From Microbacterium foliorum (GTDB lineage: Bacteria; Actinomycetota; Actinomycetes; Actinomycetales; Microbacteriaceae), in the NCBI RefSeq assembly GCF_003367705.1, contig NZ_CP031425.1:2480001-2544000 (forward strand): a stretch of DNA of 64,000 bases, read 5' to 3'. The position numbers and the translations under genes are program-made. Below are positions 53,438-64,000 of this stretch, piece after piece. The stretch's first letter is position 1. Each line of letters opens with the position of its first letter. The notes beneath the pieces are model-generated. The model had not been told where the DNA came from, ran no database searches, and was given only the letters and a program-made list of their open reading frames with translations.

Positions 53438-54577
53438 CTAATCTAGGAGTGTCAGTCGGGGGCGTTCGTCGTGGGCGCCAAGCATGCGCCGAACGTGAGC
53501 GGGTGTCCACGCGAGTTCTGTGGCAAGCTCGGGAATCGTAATGCCTCGCTGCTCCGCGAGTTCGACAGCAGTTGAGAGCAGCGACGGGAGCTCGCCGGGG
53601 AACTGCGCAACTGGCTCGTGCACTATGCCGACCTGATTGAGGCGGATGTAGCCTCGGCGTGCGGTGGCCTCGGAAATCTTTCCGAGCTCGCGGCTGCGGT
53701 AGACAACAGACTTGGGCTCTACGCCCCATTCGCGGCTCACCTTCAGCACATCTGCCATGTCTAGCCGAGTCTTCAGCCGAGGTTCCATTGCGGCCCGCGG
53801 TGTGAGGAACTCCGCCGCGAACTTGTCGGCCTCACGCTCGATGTCCGCGGTGCCGGCGACACGTCCACCGTGGAGGATGATGTGCCCCAGCTCGTGAGCC
53901 GCGCTGAACCGGTGACGGTAGACATCGTCCGCCCGGTCGGGCGAGAGCACCATCACTGGTCGGTTGAACGCCGACGTTGAGAATGCGTCGATGCGTGCAA
54001 CCTCGGCCTCGACCATCGGGACGAGGACAGTGACAATCCCCTTGGACTCCGCCAGGCGAACCACCTGTGGCACAGGCTCATCGCCCAGATTCCACGCTTC
54101 ACGCAGCTGCCTAGCAGCCGCGGCGGGGTCGGCAGAGAAAGTGCCCGGCGCGATCTCCCCGCCTGCAAACCCCTGGATGTCGATGGAGGGGAAACGCACG
54201 TGCCGCTCGAGAGCGTTCGCGAGTTCCCAGACCTGTTCCGTGTAGGAAACGGCCTTTTTCCGCTGGCGAGAGGTCGTCGCCCGCAGGCTGCGGAAGAACA
54301 CACTGTCTGACTCGAGCCGAACCCGGGGCCGCCCCGCCGCGAAGAAGCCGACGGGTACCTTCAAGAAGCTGGCGAGCTTCTCGACTGTGTCAGCCCGCGG
54401 CGGAGTGACGCCTGATTCGAACTGGCCGATGGCTGCTGCGGACACACCGACAGCGTCAGCCACGTCCTGCTTCGTCCGCAGCGCGAGCTGCCGCGCTTGC
54501 TGCAACCGTTCGGGGTCGAACGCGCGCGCGACGGTCGCTGGGTCCGCGGCCGATGTGCCGCCCGAGATCGGCCTCAC
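53438..54577 (-). CDS. XRE-ImmA/IrrE fusion protein
   Basis: 379 residues. N-terminal HTH (about 23-78: RLQQARQLALRTKQDVADAV, AIGQFESGVTPPRADTVEKLA) and a C-terminal ImmA/IrrE zinc peptidase domain with AAHELGHIILHGG and EREADKFAAEFLTP. The extreme C-terminus (ITIPELATELAWTPAHVRRML) adds another helical DNA-binding-like segment. The GTG overlaps the stop of the 239-residue partner gene (GTGA). HTH-peptidase fusions with a partner protein occur as toxin-antitoxin-like and anti-phage modules. Confidence 0.9.
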   Translation of the reverse strand: MRPISGGTSAADPATVARAFDPERLQQARQLALRTKQDVADAVGVSAAAIGQFESGVTPPRADTVEKLASFLKVPVGFFAAGRPRVRLESDSVFFRSLRATTSRQRKKAVSYTEQVWELANALERHVRFPSIDIQGFAGGEIAPGTFSADPAAAARQLREAWNLGDEPVPQVVRLAESKGIVTVLVPMVEAEVARIDAFSTSAFNRPVMVLSPDRADDVYRHRFSAAHELGHIILHGGRVAGTADIEREADKFAAEFLTPRAAMEPRLKTRLDMADVLKVSREWGVEPKSVVYRSRELGKISEATARRGYIRLNQVGIVHEPVAQFPGELPSLLSTAVELAEQRGITIPELATELAWTPAHVRRMLGAHDERPRLTLLD

Positions 54578-55293
54578 TGGCTGCCCCTTGCGAGATCGTC
54601 GTCCTCACGTACAGCCATGTCGAGGCTCCGCATCGGCGCTTCGTCGAAGCGGCGCGGTTCGCTCGCCTCGTCCGTGACGTCGAGGTCGAGCGCCACCTCG
54701 ACGGGCAGTTCTTCGTGGTGGAGCCAGATCACTGCGCCGTTGCCGTCGAGGTAGCCGTCTCCAATATGGATCCGCTCGAGGCCAGCGCGGTCACTCGCTA
54801 CGAACGCGACGAGTACAACAGCTTCAGCCTCGGATGTCGGGGACACGAGCTCTTCGGTGCCCTCGTCGTCCTGCCACTCCTCCAGGGGAAGGTACTCCTC
54901 GGGGCGACGCTCGACATCGGACAGGAGTTCGTCGCGGAACTGCGACCAGCGGATGACGAGGCGATCAGCCTCGGGGCCCGACTGCGATGCACACTTCGCA
55001 GCGTAGATGGTGGTGCCAGCGACGACGGGCAGGTGGAAACGGCTGCCTTTCGGGCGGATCTTACGCACGTTCTGGACCTCGGCGAGCTCTTCGACGACGC
55101 CGAGCGCGAGCACCTGCCAGAACGTTGCCCCGTAGGGCTCGTCCGTGCGCAGACCGCTCGTCGCCTTGGTATCGGCTGACGTGTCATGCGCGGATCGGCC
55201 GGCTCGAATAAGGGCAGCTGCCACGGTGGGCGCCGCATCGCCAAACCGTGAGCGGAACCACTCGCTCCCGCCAAGTTCTTGTGCCGTGTTCAT
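54574..55293 (-). CDS. partner protein of XRE-ImmA module, unknown
   Basis: 239 residues. Not recognised by name. An alpha-helical N-terminal third is followed by mixed strands: GATFWQVLALGVVEELAEVQNVR, SRFHLPVVAGTTIYAAKCAS, VVLVAFVASDRAGLERIHIGDGYLD, and AVIWLHHEELP. The last two resemble a repeated pattern seen in proteins encoded next to XRE-ImmA genes in other actinobacteria. ATG with GGGGG upstream; first gene of the pair. It could be the toxin or the sensed partner of the peptidase-repressor. Confidence 0.75.
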   Translation of the reverse strand: MNTAQELGGSEWFRSRFGDAAPTVAAALIRAGRSAHDTSADTKATSGLRTDEPYGATFWQVLALGVVEELAEVQNVRKIRPKGSRFHLPVVAGTTIYAAKCASQSGPEADRLVIRWSQFRDELLSDVERRPEEYLPLEEWQDDEGTEELVSPTSEAEAVVLVAFVASDRAGLERIHIGDGYLDGNGAVIWLHHEELPVEVALDLDVTDEASEPRRFDEAPMRSLDMAVREDDDLARGSQ

Positions 55294-55394
55294 ACATCCC
55301 CCAGCTTTCTCACGCCTAACCGACTCCTATACTTTACATCTATTCCGAAAACAAACACAAGCGGTTCAGTGCTTAGCGAGTCCGCCATGGCCTT
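55294..55394. promoter_or_regulatory. low-GC promoter region upstream of XRE-ImmA operon
   Basis: About 100 bp with AT-rich blocks (TATACTTTACATCTATTCC, AAAACAAACACAAG), far below the window's GC. On the minus strand TTGTTT and TAAAGT-like elements could form the promoter of the 54574-55293 gene. No palindrome of note. Confidence 0.35.
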
Positions 55395-55850
55395 TTGCGC
55401 AGATCCCTAGACTCGCACGTTCCGCTCGAGGAGATGCTCACCGTCGGCGGTCACCGTATCCTGCCCACCCCCGTACTGGCGCCCGGTCTAGGACTCGAGG
55501 AGATACACGAGGTGATCCGGCTCACCGAACGGGAGAATACAGACGCGGTGCGCACCGCCGACGGCGAACTTCGCTTCGAGTATGCGTCTATCCACCTCGA
55601 GGTCATCCTCACGCTGGCCGAAAAGCGAAGAATCCGCGCCTGGAATGCAGCCGCATACATCGCCCAGCAGGTCTTCCCGGAGCTCACCGTTCTGGATTCG
55701 ACCAAGACGCCGGTCACCATGCTCGACGCGCTCCCACGCCACGACGGCGTCGACCAGCGGTCGTTCCACGGCATGTCGAACTTCCCGCTGAGCGTCGCAC
55801 CGCCGGCCTGGTTCCCCAAGGCAGGGATGCCGAACGTCGTGTTCAGCTGA
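55395..55850 (+). CDS. hypothetical protein in island
   Basis: Up to 151 residues from a TTG; an internal ATG at 55434 (MLTVGGHRILPTPVLAPG) gives 138 and has GAGGAG too close to be a normal ribosome site, so the start is uncertain. Sequence is well-composed (ELRFEYASIHLEVILTLAEKRR, AAAYIAQQVFPELTVLD), with an amphipathic helix and strands, but no family recognised. It lies tail-to-tail with the KAP gene. Could be 5'-truncated. Confidence 0.5.
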   Translation: MRRSLDSHVPLEEMLTVGGHRILPTPVLAPGLGLEEIHEVIRLTERENTDAVRTADGELRFEYASIHLEVILTLAEKRRIRAWNAAAYIAQQVFPELTVLDSTKTPVTMLDALPRHDGVDQRSFHGMSNFPLSVAPPAWFPKAGMPNVVFS

Positions 55851-55932
55851 CGGATCTGCCGGGAGCTTATTGAGGCGCGGTTGCCGGGTCCACAGTGACA
55901 ACGCTAGCCTCTACCGCCCACTGCACCTCCGG

Positions 55933-58900
55933 CTAGCGCCGACCTCGGATGCGCTTGACAACTCCCCAAAGGGGCGAGTTCTTCGTTGCGAAACCATGGT
56001 CGACCAGCCATGCGATATCTTGCTTGGCGACGTTCCCCTCGCCTTCCTCCGCCCAGCGGGAGACGAGAGGTTTCAAGGATTTTGTCGCTGCGCTCGGAAG
56101 CACGCGGGCGTACGCCCGGAGAAGCAGGACTCCTGACGCCAGCTCTGTGCGCTTCTTGTCCTGCGCCATCACCTTTACCATCGCGCGCACCTCATCGGCC
56201 GCGTCCGATCTCACCGGAAGCTGCAAGAACGTCTTCACGGCGCGCTCGCGGACGGATACGGTGCCCGCTTCGCGAACTGCCTGACCCATCTGCTCATAGA
56301 TCGCGAGGTTCAGACCCGCTTTGCCGAGGGCGCCAATACGGTCGAAGGGCGCCTGCTTCTTCACCATGAACTGCCACGCCTCCCCGCGCTGCTCTTCGGT
56401 CGCGGACGCTCCGAATCGACCCCACGCCCCCGCGGGGATGGTCACTACATTCGGAACGCGCTCGACATCAGCGACCGGCGGCGCCGTAGAGAGCCATGCT
56501 GCAGCGAGGGGGCGATTGAACTTTGCTTCACTCAGCGCCGCCACCGGCTGGGGCGGGAGCGTCTCGACGTCCAGGCCACCGGACAAGGCGCAGATCTGCG
56601 CCGCCAAGATCACGCGAATGACGAGCTCGGGATTGTCCTGCTCCCACGGTGCCCGCGCACTCAGCTCTGTCGCGACGAACGCGGCAAGCGACGGGTCTTC
56701 AGCTCCTAGGGACGACGCGAGGATATCCACCGCGGCACCTTCAGCTTGAGCAGCAACGACCGCGGTCAGATACAGAGTGGCGCGTTTATGCCCGGTCGTC
56801 TGAGGATCATCATCGAGGATGTCGAGGACCTTCAACAGTCGTAGCTGTGTCTCGAATCGAGAGTCCGAGTATTCATCCCAGTCGGTCGCGAGGTCGCTTC
56901 GAACCAGCTCGACTACCTCAGTCAGGTCAAACTCATCGGAACGAAGCTCTGCGACGGTCTGCGCGGCTATGGAACCGGCCTCGCGGGTTGCTTCGTTCGA
57001 GCTTTCCGTGACGAGCTTGAGGATGGCGCGCAGGGCGTTGTCCTTGCGCGATGCGGATACTGACCTACTTGTGTCGAGCTTGTCCCGCCAGCGGGCGACA
57101 CGTCCGGGACGGTCGTCTATCGCGCTTAGCAGGAGAGTGTTCGCCTCATCCACCTGTCCGCGCTCGATGTCCCGGTCGATGAGCGAGTCATGCAACTCAT
57201 AGAAGCCTCGCCCCTTCTCAACACGTCTGAACACGCGCAGGAGATCTCGGCGCACCTCCGAGTTCAGGGTCATGTCAGCCCACCCCGACGCGAGACTTGC
57301 AGCGACCTCGCGGTTCGCTCTACGCTGCGCCTCGTACGCCTCATCGTTCTCCGCGTCCTGTTCCTCCGCCGCCGCCTTCGCTGCAGCCGTAGCGGATGCC
57401 GGTTCGACTGGCTTCGGTGCGATGGCTGTAAGCGACGCGGCGAGGGCGTCTATGTCGTCCCAGGGGATGTCCGCCTCGATGTCGCGGGAGTACCGCACGA
57501 AGAAAGCAGATGCAACATCCGGAGCAGCGACAGCATGCTCGAGAACTATCGGCAGAAGGTCACTTCGGGCGGTCTCCCAGTCGTCCTCGCCAATGCTGAT
57601 GACAAGCGTCCTGACGACCTCGGCGACACTCGCTCCGCGCTGCGCGGACGCGACTCGGAGAATCGTCTGCATCTCTGACTGGTCGTACGCTGCGGCGGCC
57701 GCAGCCCCGAAACCTTGAAGGCTTCGAATCGTCATTCCACCGACGGACGAAGACACTCGTCCGCGCAGTAGACGCGCGAGTTCTGGTTCGACGGCCGACA
57801 GTTTGGCGGTGATCTCACCGACGAGCACGACGAGCCGATCCGAGACCTCCCGAGCCTCCTTCTCAGTCTGATCCAAGAGATAACGAACCGCTTCTGCGAG
57901 GTCGTGCTCGCTTGCTTCGCTCAACGCGCCCAGGACGTCCTTTCGAGGCATGTCAGCTGCGGAGAGGAGCTCGTGGTAAACGCCGGGATCGTTGAAAGCA
58001 AGGAGTGACCCGTCGGAGTGCATCATGATGAGGTCGGCCCGGGGCTCCGGCACGTGACGTTCCTTAAGAAGGCGTAGGTACCGCTGCAGGTTCTCCTCGA
58101 GTCGCCCTGCAACCTCGCGCTTATCGTTTCCCACGACCTCGTCGAGCGGCGTAGGTTCACCAGCGGCGTCTTCGGAGTACTGCTTGACGAGCGCATGAAG
58201 CGATTCACGATTCGGCACCTCATCGCCGTAGAGGAAACGCATGAGCGCGGGCTCACGTTCGAGATCCGCAGCCAGGCGCGGGAACTCCGTCTGCAGAACC
58301 GTGAGCACTGCGATCTCCTCCGCCCTGTCGAGCCAGTCAAACCCCATCCCCTCGTAGACGCGCGCGTTGACCGCGAAGTCGTTGAGCAGCACCTTGGTCC
58401 TGCGAGGACTGGCCAAGTGCATGGGAGACAGAATGTTGACAACGCGGTCGAGGAGGTCCGGTTGGTCGGCGCGAAGCTGGGCCCACACTCCGCCGCGCTC
58501 TCGTACGAGTGAGGTGGCGAAGCGTCGGAAGGTGTGGACCGGCTGCGGGGGAAGTGCGAGCTGGAACTGGAAGATCTTGTCGAGATACTCACCACTCGTG
58601 CGGTAGTACGGGGCTGCGTTCTCACGTGATGTCATCGCCCCCAGCTTGGTGGCGATGACCCCCGCGATGGCCTCCCGGTCGAACGCGACGACGAACACGC
58701 ATCTGGGGTGACCGAGAAAGGTGCGGAGACCCTCGAGGGTAGCCATCACGTCGTCCGGGCTACACCGGTCGAGTTCATCGATGAAGATCACGAAGCGATG
58801 ATTCTTCTTCGTGTTCAATATTTCGTGGAAGAGCTTGCCGAATTGAGCAACATGGCTCGGTGTCGACTTCGAGACCGTGACTTTGGATAGTTCGATGACG

Positions 58901-59487
58901 GCGAGGACGACAACCACAACGAGAGTGCCACTCGCTGCCATGCTCGCGAATCCGCCGATGTTCTCGGAGTAGAGGCTTGGGAACTCGCGATCCATACCAA
59001 GGATCAGATGGAGAACGGTCCAGATCGCGGGTAGACCGAGGAAGATGCCCACGAGAAAGCTGACGAGCGTCGCGATCCTGCGACGTTTGCTCCATTGAAG
59101 ATCTGTCAGCGGACCACGCACGGAACTCGTCGACTGAAAGAGCTTGTCGGAGATCTTGACATCCGCGTGCATCTGTTCCGCCACCTCTGAAAGGAAGTTG
59201 GTCCGAAACCCGGTACCCGCGTTCTTCCATGCGTCGAAAGTGATGTGCTGTGTTTTCGAGGCGTGCGAGCTCAGCTCCTCCCGAAGTAACGCGTTGAAGC
59301 TGCTTTTGCCCGATCCCCAGGGACCGAACAGAGCGACGTTTACGTTTCCGGACGACGACATCGCCAGTTCTGCCGTTCGTTGCGCCAGCACACGGTGATG
59401 TAGCAGATCGTCTTTCGCGCCGATGCTGCCTGTCCTCGTACCGAGTGGCTCATCCGGAACGAGGTCCTCCGCGCTGAGTGCACGCAT
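55933..59487 (-). CDS. KAP family P-loop NTPase with two membrane helices and long helical C-terminus
   Basis: 1184 residues from ATG 59487; the ATG two codons upstream leaves no room for the AGGGGA ribosome site, which sits 6 nt from this one. Residue numbers count from the upstream ATG. Walker A GPWGSGKS (57-64), FDAWK (86-90), two transmembrane helices inserted in the NTPase domain (about 140-166 and 183-203), Walker B FVIFIDELDRCSPD (234-247), as in KAP/PifA ATPases. From about 480 a long helical region, perhaps HEAT-like, has no named domain. Some KAP proteins restrict phage. An HTH gene lies upstream on the same strand. Confidence 0.88.
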   Translation of the reverse strand: MRALSAEDLVPDEPLGTRTGSIGAKDDLLHHRVLAQRTAELAMSSSGNVNVALFGPWGSGKSSFNALLREELSSHASKTQHITFDAWKNAGTGFRTNFLSEVAEQMHADVKISDKLFQSTSSVRGPLTDLQWSKRRRIATLVSFLVGIFLGLPAIWTVLHLILGMDREFPSLYSENIGGFASMAASGTLVVVVVLAVIELSKVTVSKSTPSHVAQFGKLFHEILNTKKNHRFVIFIDELDRCSPDDVMATLEGLRTFLGHPRCVFVVAFDREAIAGVIATKLGAMTSRENAAPYYRTSGEYLDKIFQFQLALPPQPVHTFRRFATSLVRERGGVWAQLRADQPDLLDRVVNILSPMHLASPRRTKVLLNDFAVNARVYEGMGFDWLDRAEEIAVLTVLQTEFPRLAADLEREPALMRFLYGDEVPNRESLHALVKQYSEDAAGEPTPLDEVVGNDKREVAGRLEENLQRYLRLLKERHVPEPRADLIMMHSDGSLLAFNDPGVYHELLSAADMPRKDVLGALSEASEHDLAEAVRYLLDQTEKEAREVSDRLVVLVGEITAKLSAVEPELARLLRGRVSSSVGGMTIRSLQGFGAAAAAAYDQSEMQTILRVASAQRGASVAEVVRTLVISIGEDDWETARSDLLPIVLEHAVAAPDVASAFFVRYSRDIEADIPWDDIDALAASLTAIAPKPVEPASATAAAKAAAEEQDAENDEAYEAQRRANREVAASLASGWADMTLNSEVRRDLLRVFRRVEKGRGFYELHDSLIDRDIERGQVDEANTLLLSAIDDRPGRVARWRDKLDTSRSVSASRKDNALRAILKLVTESSNEATREAGSIAAQTVAELRSDEFDLTEVVELVRSDLATDWDEYSDSRFETQLRLLKVLDILDDDPQTTGHKRATLYLTAVVAAQAEGAAVDILASSLGAEDPSLAAFVATELSARAPWEQDNPELVIRVILAAQICALSGGLDVETLPPQPVAALSEAKFNRPLAAAWLSTAPPVADVERVPNVVTIPAGAWGRFGASATEEQRGEAWQFMVKKQAPFDRIGALGKAGLNLAIYEQMGQAVREAGTVSVRERAVKTFLQLPVRSDAADEVRAMVKVMAQDKKRTELASGVLLLRAYARVLPSAATKSLKPLVSRWAEEGEGNVAKQDIAWLVDHGFATKNSPLWGVVKRIRGRR

Positions 59488-59493
59488 ATCCAT

Positions 59494-59795
59494 TCCCCTG
59501 TCATCAAACTGGATTGACTCTATCGGGATGAATAGACATCAACGCATGAATGGCGTGGCCGCCTCGAAGTCCTGCGGATATACGACCCTGGCCATCGCTC
59601 CTGCCTTTCGTTCTCACCATCGAGGATGGACCGTCCTCCCTGCGTGAGGGGCCGTAACACCGTGACGGCAAGCGCCGAGACGTGGAGCGCGCTCTCCGAC
59701 TACATCAGCTGCAGCCAGCGAGCTCTTGTCCTTGCGCCGCGAATGGCGCGAGTTAGACGCGCGACATGAGGTCCGCGACGCGGCATCACCGATCT
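59494..59795. other. 302-bp gap between HTH gene and KAP gene
   Basis: No domain-bearing protein is encoded. On the minus strand it holds a tiny 18-codon frame (59539-59595) with a plausible ribosome site, listed separately, and a KAP leader with AGGGGA. The rest is featureless. Confidence 0.45.
59539..59595 (-). CDS. possible 18-residue leader peptide or gene remnant upstream of KAP gene
   Basis: Encodes MARVVYPQDFEAATPFMR. AAGG lies 8 nt before the ATG, and the stop is 45-52 bp before the KAP start. It reads like the beginning of a normal protein cut short, so it may be a remnant; a regulatory leader peptide is the alternative. Weak evidence. Confidence 0.25.
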   Translation of the reverse strand: MARVVYPQDFEAATPFMR

Positions 59796-60095
59796 TCACG
59801 CATCAGCGCTCGGCTCGTCACGTCTTTCGCGTGCTGGCCACAGCGGTTCGCCGAGCGCGTGCTCACGCAGAGCAATCGTGCGCAGATCCGGCCAGCGGGC
59901 GCCCGACCGGATGTTGCGCAACGTCCCCTCGTCGAGGCCGGCAATGTCCGCGATTCCTCGTACGCTTTGACCACGAATCGCTCGTCGAACGCGGAGGGCA
60001 AGTTGACGTGCAACCTCGCCAGCAACATCCGAGGAGGGAGCATCGGTCCAGGAGGGAGTGAGGTCGGCAGGAGTAGCGCGCTGAGACTTTGGCAT
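59796..60095 (-). CDS. small HTH DNA-binding protein upstream of KAP gene
   Basis: 99 residues from ATG 60095. C-terminal XRE-like HTH: VRRAIRGQSVRGIADIAGLD, then EGTLRNIRSGARWPDLRTI and ALREHALGEPLWP, a pattern found in actinobacterial single-domain repressors where the first helices read SVRGIA..G. The N-terminal 25 residues are polar and Pro/Ser-rich. Three GCGCCA repeats spaced by 18-19 bp lie upstream and may be its operator. Probably controls itself and perhaps the KAP gene 308 bp downstream. Confidence 0.72.
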   Translation of the reverse strand: MPKSQRATPADLTPSWTDAPSSDVAGEVARQLALRVRRAIRGQSVRGIADIAGLDEGTLRNIRSGARWPDLRTIALREHALGEPLWPARERRDEPSADA

Positions 60096-60139
60096 AGCAC
60101 CTCGCAAAAAAGTGGCAGAGCATTAGTCGCGTATTTTCA

Positions 60140-60186
60140 TGCGCCAACTAGACCATCAGCGCCAGACTGTTTGAACTGCGCCAACT
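60140..60186. promoter_or_regulatory. three spaced GCGCCA direct repeats (iteron-like operator)
   Basis: TGCGCCAACT at 60140, AGCGCCAGAC at 60158 and TGCGCCAACT at 60177, starts 18 and 19 bp apart, that is close to two helical turns. The first and third are identical over 10 bp. They lie 45-90 bp upstream of the HTH gene start and before the nrd terminator. Confidence 0.6.
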
Positions 60187-60193
60187 TGAGTGG

Positions 60194-60224
60194 TGTGCGG
60201 CGCCGCGATGCGCGACGCCGCACA
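60194..60224 (-). terminator. hairpin terminator of nrd operon
   Basis: TGTGCGGCG-C-CGCG / CGCG-A-CGCCGCACA with an ATG loop; one internal mismatch. It starts 8 bp beyond the nrdF stop. Confidence 0.8.
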
Positions 60225-60231
60225 GCGGGAC

Positions 60232-63384
<3,153 letters not shown>

Positions 63385-63388
<4 letters not shown>

Positions 63389-63834
63389 TGCCTGCTCGTC
63401 AACTGTGCTGTCCACTGATGTTCCAATCCGTCGCTCACGCGATCCACGTCATCTTGTGTGCCGAATATCTCCAGCCGGTACAAGTGAGGCACGTGGCACT
63501 TGCGGCTGATGATGTCACCGGCGAGACAGAACGACTCGCCGAAGTTGGTGTTGCCCGCGGAGATCACTCCGCGGATGTGGCGCCGGTTGCGCTCGTCGTT
63601 GAGGAACCGGATCACCTGTTTGGGCACGGCACCTCGCTCGACGCCGCGTCCCTCACCCCCGCCGTAGGTGGGAGTGATCAGCACGAAGGGCTCGTCGACG
63701 ACGAGATCATCCTGCTGCCGGAGAAGGGGGATGCGGCGGGCCGGGAGCCCGAGCTTCTCGACGAAGCGGGCGGTGTTGCCCGACGCGCTCGAGAAGTAGA
63801 CCAGGAGCGGCGCAGCGGTCGCGACGGCGCTCAT
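63385..63834 (-). CDS. nrdI: NrdI flavodoxin-like protein
   Basis: 149 residues. Small flavodoxin that activates the manganese form of NrdF by supplying an oxidant. FMN-binding parts: [57 protein letters not shown] and the C-terminal [14 protein letters not shown]. Between nrdH and nrdE in the standard order. Confidence 0.95.
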
Positions 63835-63840
63835 GGCGGA

Positions 63841-64000
63841 TCAGGCCAGACGCGAGGCGAGCTCGTCGATCTTGTCGGGACGGAAGCCCGACCAGTGGCC
63901 CTCATCCGTCACGACGACGGGTGCCTGCATGTAGCCGAGCGACTTGACCTGCTCGAGGGCTGCCGGATCCTCCGACAGGTCGAGGATCTCGTACTCGATG
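63841..64000 (-). CDS. nrdH: NrdH glutaredoxin-like protein, C-terminal part
   Basis: The frame runs off the window end, so the CxxC active site is not visible. The visible end (LDLSEDPAALEQVKSLGYMQ, APVVVTDEGHWSGFRPDKI) is the NrdH signature: the APVV cis-proline and W-S-G-F-R-P-D-K motif. Reduces the NrdE disulfide using thioredoxin reductase. Six bases before nrdI. Confidence 0.93.
   Translation of the reverse strand, partial: IEYEILDLSEDPAALEQVKSLGYMQAPVVVTDEGHWSGFRPDKIDELASRLA

Noticed and set aside
46884..60186. TTGGCGCAG near 46884 and its inverted copy near 60178 as island ends
   Set aside because: Nine bases only, inverted rather than direct, and one copy belongs to the GCGCCA repeat set; chance is a sufficient explanation.

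Overview
The window is a high-GC actinobacterial chromosome segment, most likely Microbacterium or a close Microbacteriaceae relative. The evidence is dense GC-rich coding with GTG starts, the class Ib nrdHIEF set, an actinobacterial rsmI/protein O-mannosyltransferase divergon, a DUF7882-type protein typical of Microbacteriaceae, and many start codons lying 6-7 nt after a TANNNT -10 box (probable leaderless mRNAs). No rRNA, tRNA, CRISPR array, integrase, transposase or phage structural gene was seen. Genus and species cannot be fixed by eye.

Layout. 1-4820: end of an MFS transporter, tatD-metG, and a membrane-anchored molybdopterin oxidoreductase. 4839-11332: an oligosaccharide/peptide-type ABC importer operon ending in a GH1 beta-glycosidase, with a LacI-like operator upstream. 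11485-13513: a MarR regulator divergent from a VOC protein across two palindromes, then a LacI regulator that is a plausible controller of the glycoside operon. 13548-21456: housekeeping and redox genes (methyltransferase, rsmI, O-mannosyltransferase, DUF255 thioredoxin-like protein, FMN reductase, aldo/keto reductase, DUF418-type membrane protein). 21482-26341: hrpA and a quinone oxidoreductase. 26351-35775: a divergent, apparently sulfur-related cluster. One arm is a six-gene importer operon ending in an LLM flavin monooxygenase. The other arm is an alpha/beta hydrolase, an O-acetylhomoserine sulfhydrylase-like enzyme and a second LLM monooxygenase. 35814-46787: Gfo/Idh dehydrogenase, NYN-LOTUS RNA-related protein, DUF4166/epimerase pair, an XRE/ImmA two-gene module, small membrane and flavin proteins, and pgi.

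46841-60190 is the accessory part, between the pgi terminator and the nrd operon. Coding density and GC fall, and most proteins belong to families linked to anti-phage defence or stress: a stand-alone OLD-family ATPase-TOPRIM nuclease, membrane-anchored small proteins (one with a YegP/DUF1508 domain), a degenerate zinc-ribbon protein, a dGTPase coupled to a small winged-helix-like protein, a fused XRE-ImmA/IrrE protein coupled to an unknown partner, and a 1184-residue KAP-family membrane NTPase preceded by a small HTH gene with three spaced GCGCCA repeats. It reads as a defence island without a visible mobilisation gene. It is the best place to look for a new system. The strongest candidates are the HTH-iteron-KAP unit and the dGTPase/small-protein pair.

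60194-64000 holds nrdF, nrdE, nrdI and the end of nrdH.
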